A DNA stretch of 52,345 bases from Victivallis lenta (GTDB taxonomy: Bacteria; Verrucomicrobiota; Lentisphaeria; Victivallales; Victivallaceae), in assembly GCF_009695545.1 (NCBI RefSeq), contig NZ_VUNS01000036.1, positions 1 to 52,345 on the forward strand. The letters are read 5' to 3'. The number at the start of each line of letters is the position of its first letter. The first letter of the stretch is position 1. Under the pieces are notes generated by a model that was not told the DNA's origin, searched no databases, and saw nothing but the letters and a program-made list of their open reading frames with translations. Below are positions 7,867-16,300 of this stretch, piece by piece. The translations under genes were made by a program, and so were the position numbers.

Positions 7867-10800
7867 ACGGCAGCAGGATTCACCTCTTCAATCACGACGG
7901 CTGGGCCAACGCAAGCTCGGACCCCGAAGAAGCGCGCCGCGTCGCCCGGACGCTGAAGCGTCTCGGCTACAACAGCGTACGCACGCTGTTTCCGGTCGAG
8001 GCCAAAGACAATTATCCGGACAACATCATGCGCATATGCGACGAAGAGGGGCTGCTTCAGTTCGTGAACCTCGACGGCGTCACCGGCCGGGAGTTCGCAA
8101 TCTGGAACGATCCGGAGGTCCGCCGGAATCTCGAAACGAGAATGGCCGCATCAATCCGCCGCCGGCGCAACCATCCTTCCTGCGTCATGTACTTTCTTTC
8201 CAGCAACTTCCTCGGTTACGGCTGGGATTACCATCCGCTGAAGATGGCCGACGGCTATCTGCCCGCGTTCCAGAAAAGCCGGGCCGGCATCTGCTCCGAG
8301 GCCGTGAAGATCATGCGGAAATACGATCCGTCCCGCCCGTTCTTCTTCCAGGCGGGCGGCAATTTCGGGCCGGTCATCACCAGCAACGCCTACTTCTGCT
8401 GGTGGCCGCAGGCCGAGCGCAACGCATGGCCGGAGGTCTGGAGCGCCATCGGAACAAAACCGCTGCACATCATCGAAACCGGATTCCCCTACATCCGGTC
8501 GTTCTACGGCATGGACCTGCAGTATCCCGGGGAAAAACCGCTGTTCTACCATGAAAACCTCGCGCGTTACTACGGCCCCGCCGTCTACCGGGATTCCGAC
8601 CGGGAAATGCTTGCCTCCACCGCCGCCTCGACGCAGGGCAAAGCGGCCGAGGTCTACTATGACGCCCCCTGGCACCAGAAGCTCCGGAGCGACCTGCTCC
8701 GGGAAACAATCCCCCTCTGGCGCAGCTTCGGAATTTCCGGCATCTGCCCGTTTTCCGAAATCCACTATGCGTTCCGGAAACATGCACCGCACCGGACCAG
8801 CCACACCGCCAAAGCATGGGAGGTGGAGGCTCCGGAATTCCGCCGCTTCGGCTGGACCCCCGACCTGCGGAAAATCCAGTATCAGAGCGATATCGACTCC
8901 AGCCGGCCGCTGCCCGCCGCTTCGGCGCTGGCGGACGCTCTCGCTCCCCGGCTCACCCTCCTCGACGGAGGGGCCGCCGCGCCGAGCGACAGACGCCGCA
9001 ACTACTTCGGCGGCGAAACGCTCCGGAAAGGGCTCACGCTGATCAACGACACGCAGGCGGAAACCCGTTTCGAAACCGGCTGGCGGCTGCTTGACGCGGC
9101 GGGAAAAACCGTCGCCGGGAACCGGAAAGGAGAGCTCCTCGCCCCCGGGGAAACCGCCCGGCTGCCGGTTGAAGTCAAACTGCCGGCGGTCGCCTCGCGC
9201 AGCAGCTTCCGGCTGACCGCCGCCGGCGCGGCGCGTGCCCTCGAAATCACCGTATTCCCGCGCCCGGCGGCGCGGCGGGCGGACTCCGTCGCCCTGTACG
9301 ACGAAAAGGGATTGACCGCCGCCGCGCTGCAGGCCGCCGGGATCACCTGCCGCAACGCGATCGGGCTCGACACGCTTGACGGCATCACCCTGCTCACCAT
9401 CGGCCGCGAGAGCCTGACGCCGGAGTTCGCATCCTTCGCCCTCCGGATGCACCTGAAAGAAAGGATCGACGCCGGAAAACTCAACGTCCTGTTTTTCGAA
9501 CAAACCCCCGAAGCGCTTGCCGGGCTCGGGCTGCGCGCCAGACCGGTCTACGCCCGCGAGGTGTTCCTCTCCCCTGCCCTGTCCCTGCCCGGCCTCTCGG
9601 ACGGCGACTGCCGGGATTGGGCCGGAAACGGAACGCTCGCGCCGTCGGAGCAGCCGCCCGCGCCGGAAACCGAAGAAAGCGTCGCCAGCCCGCTCTGGCA
9701 CTGGAGCAACCGCAATATGGTCGCAAGTTATCCGCTTCGCCGCCCCGTGGAAGGCGACTGCCGGATTCTCGCCGCCTGCGGCATGGATTTGCTCTATACG
9801 CCGCTGCTCGAAATGCGTTCGGGCGCGGGGCGGATCGTCTTCTGCCAGCTCGAGATCTCCGGCCGGAGCGAGCCGGACCCGGCGGCACTGCTTGTCGCCT
9901 CGGGCCTCGTCACGGCCTATGCCGCCCCGAACCCGGAAAGAGGGGAAACGGAATTCCTTGCGCCGGCCGCCGTCACCCCGGCGGAGACGGCCGGTTATCT
10001 CGAAAAAGTCCGGAACGGCGCCGTCCTGCTCGCACCGCCCGGCAGCGGCCCGCTTTTCGGCCTGCGCGAAAAGACGGAAAACGTCAACCGGTTCGCCTTC
10101 ACTCCGGCCGGGAAAGCCCACTGGCCGGACCTGACGGAACGGGACGGCTTTCTGCGTGCGCCGCAGACGCTCACCGTGCTCTCCGGCAAAGGACTCATCC
10201 CGCTGACCCTCCCGGCCTTCGCAGCCGAACTCCGGTATGGCCGGGGCAGAATCATCTTTCTGGAAACCCCTGCCGATCCGCAGCGCGAAGAGAGAGAACG
10301 CGGCCGGAAAAACGGCCCGGATTCCTCTGCGGAATGGAGCGCCGAGATTCTGGCGGAACGCTTCGCCCAGCTCAGAAACCGGATCATCGCCGCCAACAAC
10401 CCCGGACTGCCCTCGACGGCGGAACGGCTCGAACGCCCGCTCGCCGCCGGGCAGCAGCTTGATTTAAGCGGCCGCTGGGAGTTCAAAGCCGGAGACGGCG
10501 GAAAGCCGGAAACGGTCGTCGTCCCCGGCTTCTACAACCTCCAGCTGCCGCACCACGAAGGATTCGTCGGAATTGCCGAATATCGCCGGACAGTCACGCT
10601 GCCGGAACATTTCCGCGGCCGGGAACTGCTCCTGGACCTCGGCGCAGTCGACGACCTCGACGAAAGCTTCGTCAACGGCGTGAAAATCGGAGCGACGGGC
10701 GAGGAGACTGCCGGATACTGGGCTGCCCGGCGGCGCTATCCGGTCCCTGCCGATCTCACGCAGTCCGGCAGGCTCGATATCGTCATCCGGGCGGAAAACC

Positions 10801-10928
10801 TGCGCGGGAACGGCGGCATCACCGGCCATGCCCGCCTCCTGCTGCCGGAAAAAGACGAAGACGCATCCGAGTATCCCTATACCGGGCTGAACGCCCGGTA
10901 CGACACCGAAACCCACGTCCGCTGGTAA
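7710..10928 (+). CDS. GH2-like glycosidase, catalytic and C-terminal part (frameshifted)
   Basis: Open from 7710, but homology-like sequence begins only at 7821 (FGFREFELRGRDYYLNG). It continues the GH2 protein starting at 5539, so the true gene start is upstream and the ATG at 7710 is unlikely to be used. The TIM barrel follows, with GYNSVRTLFP and RRNHPSCVMYFLSSNF. In GH2 enzymes the last segment normally ends in Asn-Glu, where Glu is the acid/base; here it is Ser-Asn-Phe. A nucleophile-like Glu is present in PLHIIETGFPYI. Past the barrel lie Ig-like domains, and near the C-terminus a second jelly roll (DLSGRWEFKAGDGG to residue ~1060). Likely an extracellular glycan-binding or glycan-cleaving protein; activity is doubtful. 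Confidence 0.75.
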   Translation: MGESQALEPGHPPSLHCALSTEKQLRHPHRRTGAGPLFGFREFELRGRDYYLNGSRIHLFNHDGWANASSDPEEARRVARTLKRLGYNSVRTLFPVEAKDNYPDNIMRICDEEGLLQFVNLDGVTGREFAIWNDPEVRRNLETRMAASIRRRRNHPSCVMYFLSSNFLGYGWDYHPLKMADGYLPAFQKSRAGICSEAVKIMRKYDPSRPFFFQAGGNFGPVITSNAYFCWWPQAERNAWPEVWSAIGTKPLHIIETGFPYIRSFYGMDLQYPGEKPLFYHENLARYYGPAVYRDSDREMLASTAASTQGKAAEVYYDAPWHQKLRSDLLRETIPLWRSFGISGICPFSEIHYAFRKHAPHRTSHTAKAWEVEAPEFRRFGWTPDLRKIQYQSDIDSSRPLPAASALADALAPRLTLLDGGAAAPSDRRRNYFGGETLRKGLTLINDTQAETRFETGWRLLDAAGKTVAGNRKGELLAPGETARLPVEVKLPAVASRSSFRLTAAGAARALEITVFPRPAARRADSVALYDEKGLTAAALQAAGITCRNAIGLDTLDGITLLTIGRESLTPEFASFALRMHLKERIDAGKLNVLFFEQTPEALAGLGLRARPVYAREVFLSPALSLPGLSDGDCRDWAGNGTLAPSEQPPAPETEESVASPLWHWSNRNMVASYPLRRPVEGDCRILAACGMDLLYTPLLEMRSGAGRIVFCQLEISGRSEPDPAALLVASGLVTAYAAPNPERGETEFLAPAAVTPAETAGYLEKVRNGAVLLAPPGSGPLFGLREKTENVNRFAFTPAGKAHWPDLTERDGFLRAPQTLTVLSGKGLIPLTLPAFAAELRYGRGRIIFLETPADPQREERERGRKNGPDSSAEWSAEILAERFAQLRNRIIAANNPGLPSTAERLERPLAAGQQLDLSGRWEFKAGDGGKPETVVVPGFYNLQLPHHEGFVGIAEYRRTVTLPEHFRGRELLLDLGAVDDLDESFVNGVKIGATGEETAGYWAARRRYPVPADLTQSGRLDIVIRAENLRGNGGITGHARLLLPEKDEDASEYPYTGLNARYDTETHVRW

Positions 10929-10944
10929 GCGGCCGCCGCGCGGA

Positions 10945-12102
10945 TCAGAGGTCCTGAACCGCATGATCCGCCGGCAGGTCGCAGCCGGACCAGATCTTCA
11001 CGGAGCTCCACGGTTCGGCCGGGGCGCTCCAGAATTCGTCGCTCTCCGGCAGGCCGAGCGGCAGGAAGGCCGTCGAAGCCAGGTAGAGGCTGCCGGTCGA
11101 AATGTATATCTCGCCGAGTCCCGGCTGGTGGCCGCAGAGGCCGATCCGGAGCCAGCCGTTTTCATCCCGGGTCCCGGGGGCATCCAGCGTGCGGGCGATG
11201 ACGGCGGAAAGCGCTTCGCGGACGGCGGACGGATGCAGCTCCTCCGGCAGTTCCCGGCGCAGCGCGATCGCCGCCAGCGCCTGAAACGCGCCGCAGCGGT
11301 AGGCGATGGAGCGCCCGACCGCCGGAAACGACCCGTCCGGCGCGATCAGCCGCTCCTGAATCGCCGCATACCGGCGCATCCGGCGCAGAACCCGGGAGCG
11401 GAGAAGCTCCCACTCCTCCGCGTCACCGGCAATCGTCTCGACGACGTCCAGCATCATCGGCTGGATGACAAAACTGTTGTAATAGTCGAAAGCGAAGTTG
11501 CGCCCGTCGCCGTAAACGCCGTCCCCCTTGAACCACTGGTCATGCTGGCGCAGCGCATACGCCATGCGGGTCGAATCGGCCGGAAAGCCCATCTTCCGCA
11601 GCGCCGCCTCGACCATCGCGGAGAAAAGCAGCCAGTTATTCGGCCCCGGCGTGATGACCCGGGAGCGGATCAGCAGATCGGCCGTCAGCTTCCGCAGCTC
11701 CGGCGTCATGCCGCCGATGAGCCGCCGCGGGGCGCGCACCAGCGCGTGCGCGAAAAACGCGGTGTCCACCAGCAGCTGCAGATTCGGTTTCGGCTCGTCC
11801 GGCGGCGCCCAGAGGTAATCGGGGGAAGCCGGATCGACCGCCGCGGCGACCGCCTCAAGCGTCAGCTCCGCATACCGGCGGCGCAGGGCGCCTTCATCCG
11901 AGCCGTCCGGCCCGAGTTCAAGCCACGGCGCAATGCCGCAGAGCAGCCGCCCGAACGCCTCCATATGGGTGCAGTCGGAACGGGGCGCCGCGGACTCGAC
12001 CGGCATCGCCTGTTTCAAAACCCTCTGCCGAAGCGCCTCCAGAACCGGGTCGGCCATGCGCCGCAGCTGCCGGACCCACTCCTCCCGCCGATTGTTCGCC
12101 AT
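10945..12102 (-). CDS. DUF2264 domain protein
   Basis: 385 residues matching the DUF2264 pattern: an all-alpha (alpha/alpha toroid-like) protein with WLELG, PDEPKPNLQLLVDTAFFAHAL, GDGRNFAFDYYNSFVIQPM and GRSIAYRCGAFQALA. Members occur beside polysaccharide utilisation genes in Bacteroidetes and Lentisphaerota; their biochemical role is not established, although the fold suggests carbohydrate binding or hydrolysis. The ATG at 12102 follows AGAGAGG at a 9-nt spacing, so the upstream TTG is not used. No signal peptide, so probably cytoplasmic. It lies downstream of the glycosidase gene at 12225-13963 on the same strand and converges with the GH2 gene, separated by only 16 bp. Confidence 0.88.
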   Translation of the reverse strand: MANNRREEWVRQLRRMADPVLEALRQRVLKQAMPVESAAPRSDCTHMEAFGRLLCGIAPWLELGPDGSDEGALRRRYAELTLEAVAAAVDPASPDYLWAPPDEPKPNLQLLVDTAFFAHALVRAPRRLIGGMTPELRKLTADLLIRSRVITPGPNNWLLFSAMVEAALRKMGFPADSTRMAYALRQHDQWFKGDGVYGDGRNFAFDYYNSFVIQPMMLDVVETIAGDAEEWELLRSRVLRRMRRYAAIQERLIAPDGSFPAVGRSIAYRCGAFQALAAIALRRELPEELHPSAVREALSAVIARTLDAPGTRDENGWLRIGLCGHQPGLGEIYISTGSLYLASTAFLPLGLPESDEFWSAPAEPWSSVKIWSGCDLPADHAVQDL

Positions 12103-12224
12103 TGTCAACGACCTCTCTTTTCATTGGTGACAGGCACACAGTGTACGAAGAAACCCGAAACCGTAACGGTTCCGGGGCATAAAACGTTTTTTCACCTCTT
12201 CAAATCCGCCCGGCCCTCTCCGCT

Positions 12225-13217
12225 TCAGAGTTGAAATCCGTCGCCGGAGATGACCTTCAGCTGACCGGCCTCCCCTTTCAGCGGAGCCGGGGCGATATGG
12301 AATGCGGGCGAAACGGGGCCGAGCTCCGCCGGAGCCGACGCGACCATCTGGCCGTTGATATAGAGCCGCCGGCCTTCCCAGCCGGCCGCGTAGGTCATGC
12401 GGGTCCACCGGCCCGGCGGCACGGCTTCATTGGTGCCGATGGGCTCAAGCCACTTCTGCCCCTGCCGGACCCGGTGACGCACCGAGGGGCGTCCCTCGGC
12501 GTCGAGCCGGAACTCAAGCGTCAGGAAAGAGCGGTCCAGATCTCCGCCGGTCAGAATCGTTTTGCCGAAATCCTCCTTCTCCGGGCGGAACCAGTAATCG
12601 ACCGCGCCGGAGAGGTCGCGGACGCCGGTCGCCAGGCGTTCCCCGCGCACCGCAGCTTCCGCGGAGGGTTCGGCCTGCCACGGCCCGGCGGCATCCGGAG
12701 CCGGCAGGAGCACCCCGAGAACCTTCCAGTTCTCCGGCTTGGCGGCTTCCGGAATCAGGTACTCGACCGCCGGGCCGGATACGAGACGGTCGCCGGGCCG
12801 ATAAACGCCGATGCGTTTCTGCCCGGTCATCGTGACGCGGGAAAACATGCCGAATCCGGCCGGAACCCGCCATTCGTGCTCCTTTTCGTCGTCGCTCCAA
12901 TGCGCATACCGTTTTTCCCCGGAAGACGAGACAAACTCAAGCAGAAAGCGGTTCGGATTCTCCTCCGCCCCGATCCGGCGCGAGAACCGGAAGCCGGCGA
13001 GCGCCTTCGCCACCGTCTTGAGAGCGACAGCGGCCGGCTTCTCCATCAGGAACGGCGGCGAAGTGAAGAGCCCGTAGTTGTGTTCGCTGTTGGTCGCGTC
13101 GCCGCCGTCGTTCCAGAGGTCATAATAGATCCGGCCATAAGCGAAAGCAGCGCCGCGCGCGGCACGCGCAGAGCCTGCCCGTTCTCGCCGTCGTGCTGGG
13201 TTGCGCTGAATCCCCAT
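12225..13217 (-). CDS. Glycosidase C-terminal part with LamG-like tail (frameshifted)
   Basis: Second half of the glycosidase that starts at 13963. Credible homology begins near 13141 (YGRIYYDLWNDGGD), which completes the TIM barrel; the first ~25 codons of this open frame are out-of-frame sequence. A beta-rich region follows (RIGVYRPGDRLVSGPAVEYL). The last ~110 residues are a LamG/concanavalin-like module (DYWFRPEKEDFGKTIL; GRWTRMTYAAGWEGRRLYIN) like that in the giant GH2 gene. With the upstream half the protein would be about 580 residues. Confidence 0.75.
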   Translation of the reverse strand: MGIQRNPARRRERAGSARAARGAAFAYGRIYYDLWNDGGDATNSEHNYGLFTSPPFLMEKPAAVALKTVAKALAGFRFSRRIGAEENPNRFLLEFVSSSGEKRYAHWSDDEKEHEWRVPAGFGMFSRVTMTGQKRIGVYRPGDRLVSGPAVEYLIPEAAKPENWKVLGVLLPAPDAAGPWQAEPSAEAAVRGERLATGVRDLSGAVDYWFRPEKEDFGKTILTGGDLDRSFLTLEFRLDAEGRPSVRHRVRQGQKWLEPIGTNEAVPPGRWTRMTYAAGWEGRRLYINGQMVASAPAELGPVSPAFHIAPAPLKGEAGQLKVISGDGFQL

Positions 13218-13963
13218 TCGCTGCAGACGATCGGCGGCAGTTCGCGGCCGGGACCGCGGTATTTCCGCATCAGTTCGCGCAGCACGGCGACATCGTCGAG
13301 CACCTCCTCCGGCCGGTGGCGGCGGTACGGGTGGAAGCTCACGGCATCGACATAATCGAACAATCCGGCCTTGAAGCAGGCCTCCATGTATTCCGGGGCG
13401 ACGCGGTAAGCCGACGGGCCGAGAATCACAGCCTGAGGGTCCGCCTCGCGCATCGCCGGAACCGCGGCTTTCACCAGTTCCATGTACTCGCCCGGATCGT
13501 TGCCGGGCCAGAAGCCGCTGTTGTTCGGCTCGTTCCAGATCTCCCAGATCACGTCATGCCCGGCGTAACGCCGCACCAGCGCGGCGGCATAGGCGGAGTA
13601 GGCCCGGCGCCCGGCCTCGGAAATCACTTTCTGCTCCGGCTCGTAGAGTTTGTTCGCATAATCGATGATGGCGAGCACGCGCAGGCCGCGCGCTTTCGCA
13701 TCGTTCATGAGCTTATCGACCTGCGAGAAGTCATAGACTCCCTTTTCCCGCTCGACGCGATCCCAGGTGATGTCCATGCGGAGCCATCGCATATCGAGCG
13801 ACTTCAGCGCATCCATGCCGGACTCATGGTCGAAGAAATGGATGTTGACCCCCATCCCCTCCGGAACAATGCGGTTCCGGTCGAACAGTTCACTGCCGCG
13901 AAAATCGGCGGCAGCCAGCATGCAGCCGGCTGCCATGCTGGCAAGAAATATCGGAAACTTCAT
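13046..13963 (-). CDS. Secreted glycosidase N-terminal/catalytic part (frameshifted)
   Basis: A signal peptide (MKFPIFLASMAAGCMLAAA) is followed by a clan-A TIM barrel. MRWLRMDITWDRVE and GLRVLAIIDYAN are early barrel strands. DVIWEIWNEPN carries the acid/base Glu, and ELPPIVCSEWGFS a Glu in the nucleophile position, so both catalytic residues lie in this half. The arrangement fits GH5/GH39-like families; I would not assign a number. After RVPRAALLSL the frame drifts into serine/threonine-rich nonsense, while the correct continuation lies in another frame near 13135. ATG is preceded by CGGGGAAATC. Probably an extracellular glycanase co-transcribed with the DUF2264 gene. Confidence 0.78.
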   Translation of the reverse strand: MKFPIFLASMAAGCMLAAADFRGSELFDRNRIVPEGMGVNIHFFDHESGMDALKSLDMRWLRMDITWDRVEREKGVYDFSQVDKLMNDAKARGLRVLAIIDYANKLYEPEQKVISEAGRRAYSAYAAALVRRYAGHDVIWEIWNEPNNSGFWPGNDPGEYMELVKAAVPAMREADPQAVILGPSAYRVAPEYMEACFKAGLFDYVDAVSFHPYRRHRPEEVLDDVAVLRELMRKYRGPGRELPPIVCSEWGFSATQHDGENGQALRVPRAALLSLMAGSIMTSGTTAATRPTANTTTGSSLRRRS

Positions 13964-13979
13964 TCTGATTTCCCCGGAT

Positions 13980-14507
13980 ATCGATTACTGACAACGGAGC
14001 TTTCCTCCGGACAACCGGCATACGGAACAACGAAATCACGATATTCCACGAATGCCGCACCTTCCTTTAACATGAATCCAAAGACAATTGATGTCAAGCA
14101 GCCTCATGCAAAAATTGCGTCATTTTCCAACTCTCCGGTCCGGCGGTAAAAGATCCGGATAAAATAAGAATTGTTCTTGATTATATCTTAAATGAATACT
14201 ATATTGATTCAGATTCAAAATTCAAAATCATTCAAACCGGATTGTCATGCCTCCCGAGATACATGCGGAACCGACAACACCCGTTACGACTCCCGGGTGG
14301 GAGCGCACGGACATTTTCATCTGTGAAAAAGGCGGAAGGATTCCGGACTTCGACTGGCCGGAAGGCGCAATGATTCCGCAGGAAGCGCTGCCGGAAAGGT
14401 CACCCATATGGAGATCCGGATCGTCGGACTTTGCGGACAGTGTTCAGCCGCCGGGCGGCAAAAACAGTTGTTTCCCCTAACCATAATCAACAGAAGGGAC
14501 GGAAAAC
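13980..14507. other. AT-rich intergenic region
   Basis: Separates the divergent glycosidase and pterin synthase-like genes. It is AT-rich from about 14060 to 14235 and should contain promoters for both directions. An open frame at 14247-14480 has no homology-like features. No riboswitch (for example preQ1) was recognised. Confidence 0.4.
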
Positions 14508-15071
14508 ATGAGAAGCATCACGAAGTTCGAGCTGCAGTACGCGCACCGATTCTACAAATTCCAGGGGGAGGCCCAGTATCTGCACGGCCACACCGGCGTC
14601 CTGACGATTGAGGTAGAGGATGCCATCGAGCCCGGCGTCAACATGGTTTATCCCTGCAACGAGATTCAGAAAGTCGCCTGGAACGTGCTGAAAAACTTCG
14701 ACCACGCCCTGGTCCTGCGGGAAGACGACCCGCTGCTTCCGGCCATCCTCGACGTCTACGAGAAGCAGGGGATCAGGAACGGCGCTCCCGCCAACAAGAT
14801 GAAGGGGGAAGCTTTCCGGACCGGGCTTGCAACCGCCTATCCCGACTGCCGCCTGGTCGTCACCAAAGAGACCATGACGGTCGAAGGCATGATCAAGATC
14901 GTCTACGATCTGCTGAAGGACAAGCTCAACATCGCGAAGATCACCTTCACCAGCGGCGTCAATGCCGCCGCGCAGGAGTACGCGCCGGGCAAAACGATCG
15001 ACCGCTGCCCGCTCTGCGGCGTCGCCCTGATCGACGGCGTCTGCCCGAAGTGCGGATACAGGAAGCACTGA
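14508..15071 (+). CDS. 6-pyruvoyl-tetrahydropterin synthase/QueD-like protein with zinc ribbon
   Basis: 187 residues. The tunnelling fold of the PTPS/QueD family is recognised from FELQYAHRFY (first zinc His), YLHGHTG (HxH zinc ligands) and FDHALVL with the catalytic-site Asp-His. The family converts dihydroneopterin triphosphate to a tetrahydropterin, in QueD the 6-carboxy form needed for queuosine and 7-deazapurines. The C-terminus adds a zinc ribbon, CPLCG then CPKCG 11 residues apart, which standard ~120-140-residue QueD lacks. Other queuosine genes are not nearby. GAAGGGACGG precedes the ATG. Family is clear; exact pterin product uncertain. Confidence 0.85.
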   Translation: MRSITKFELQYAHRFYKFQGEAQYLHGHTGVLTIEVEDAIEPGVNMVYPCNEIQKVAWNVLKNFDHALVLREDDPLLPAILDVYEKQGIRNGAPANKMKGEAFRTGLATAYPDCRLVVTKETMTVEGMIKIVYDLLKDKLNIAKITFTSGVNAAAQEYAPGKTIDRCPLCGVALIDGVCPKCGYRKH

Positions 15072-15118
15072 TCCGGCAGCACCGGTTCCGGACAGGTCAT
15101 GCTGCGCCGAATACCATT

Positions 15119-15167
15119 CGCCCCGACCTGCCTTTCCGCTTTCCCGGCGGAAAGACAGGTCGGGGCG
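15119..15167. terminator. Long inverted repeat downstream of the pterin synthase-like gene
   Basis: Two 21-nt arms (15119-15139 and 15147-15167) pair with a single mismatch around a 7-nt loop, beginning 48 bp after the stop codon. There is no T-run on either strand, so termination would be atypical. It could also act as an mRNA-stabilising hairpin or mark a dispersed repeat. Confidence 0.55.
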
Positions 15168-15389
15168 GACTTCATGCAAGAACCGGATTCACTCCGGTCA
15201 CAGAAACCGGCCGGAAGGGAAACTGAGTTACCCTGACTTAACACGTTTCGGCATAAAACATCTGAAAAAAGCTGAATTGCAAATATCAATAAACTGCACT
15301 TGATCTCGGAAATTACAAGTGTTCAGCCGGGAAATAGAATTTATATTGGTAAAACGACTGTGCATGTGCTCTTCCTCGAAAATCGAATT

Positions 15390-16016
15390 TCAACATTGAG
15401 TTAAGATTTCCAAATTTCCCGATTGGATTGCCGGGATCGCTTTCCGTATCCGTTCATCCGGCCAGTTCCACCATTGCAGCTCCAACATGCGTGCCACAGT
15501 TGCTTCATCAAAACGCCTGCGGATCGGCTTTGCCGGCACTCCTCCGACAATCGTATAGGGCGGAACATCTTTGGTTACCACGGCACGCGTCCCTACGATG
15601 GCTCCGTCACCTATCGAAACGCCGGCGAGAATGACCGCCTCATAACCGATCCAGACATCGTTTCCTATGATGATGTCGCCTTTGTTGTCCCAGGCCGAAG
15701 CCACCTCTTTCCGCTCAAGTCCCCATTCTTCAAAAAAAATCGGGAACGGATAGGTCGAGAGTGAATGCAGCGTATGGTTCGCGCTGTTGAAGATGAATTT
15801 TGCTCCGCAGGCAATCGAACAGAATTTGCCGATGATCAATTTATCATGGTTGACCGGATACTGATACAATACATTGTTTTTCTCGAATAATACCGGATCA
15901 TTGACGAAATCATTGTAGATCGTATATTCGCCGACCTGAATATTCGGATTCGTAATGACCTTTTTCAGATAAACCGTTTGGGTATCCCCGGTTCTGGGAA
16001 AGACGGCATGATTCAT
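15390..16016 (-). CDS. CatB/Vat-type xenobiotic acetyltransferase
   Basis: About 208 residues of the left-handed beta-helix hexapeptide family that O-acetylates chloramphenicol or streptogramin A using acetyl-CoA. [17 protein letters not shown] is the family's N-terminal signature. [23 protein letters not shown] contains the catalytic-loop His. [33 protein letters not shown] (positions 120-152, quoted as the motif block) is the hexapeptide helix. Start ATG at 16016 with AAAGGAG upstream. Length matches CatB (~210). The substrate is not predictable; many chromosomal relatives give no resistance. It belongs to a cluster of acetyltransferase genes and fragments that looks acquired. Confidence 0.85.
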   Translation of the reverse strand: MNHAVFPRTGDTQTVYLKKVITNPNIQVGEYTIYNDFVNDPVLFEKNNVLYQYPVNHDKLIIGKFCSIACGAKFIFNSANHTLHSLSTYPFPIFFEEWGLERKEVASAWDNKGDIIIGNDVWIGYEAVILAGVSIGDGAIVGTRAVVTKDVPPYTIVGGVPAKPIRRRFDEATVARMLELQWWNWPDERIRKAIPAIQSGNLEILTQC

Positions 16017-16019
16017 TTT

Positions 16020-16291
16020 CAGACAACTCCTTTGCTTTTTCCGGATTTCGGCTTTGGCGGCCAGGTCGAACAACATGGTTCGGCATTCAGCTGATATTCA
16101 TCATCAATCAGATATCCCGAGAAGTGAGAATGGTTCCGCCGTCCCGTTTCATGGAAACCGGCACGTTCATACATTATTTTGCGCGAAATCATCAGGTCGC
16201 CGGCCGCGACAATAATTTTGCGCGGATTGTCGAAAAAAATCTGGCAGCATATCAAACAACATGCCGCGTGGAAAATCGGGGCTCCTTTCAA
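16020..16291 (-). pseudogene. C-terminal fragment of a GNAT acetyltransferase
   Basis: The stretch translating MISRKIMYERAGFHETGRR, followed by a short strand and [10 protein letters not shown], looks like the last strands of a GNAT enzyme (the YE-x-A-GF-x-ETGRR pattern is typical). There is no acetyl-CoA-binding motif and no proper N-terminus, so this is a remnant. It lies between two intact acetyltransferase genes. Confidence 0.5.
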
Positions 16292-16300
16292 AATGACACT

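Noticed and set aside
14247-14480. 77-codon plus-strand frame before the pterin synthase gene
   Set aside because: No ribosome-binding site and no protein-like pattern; more likely leader or intergenic DNA.
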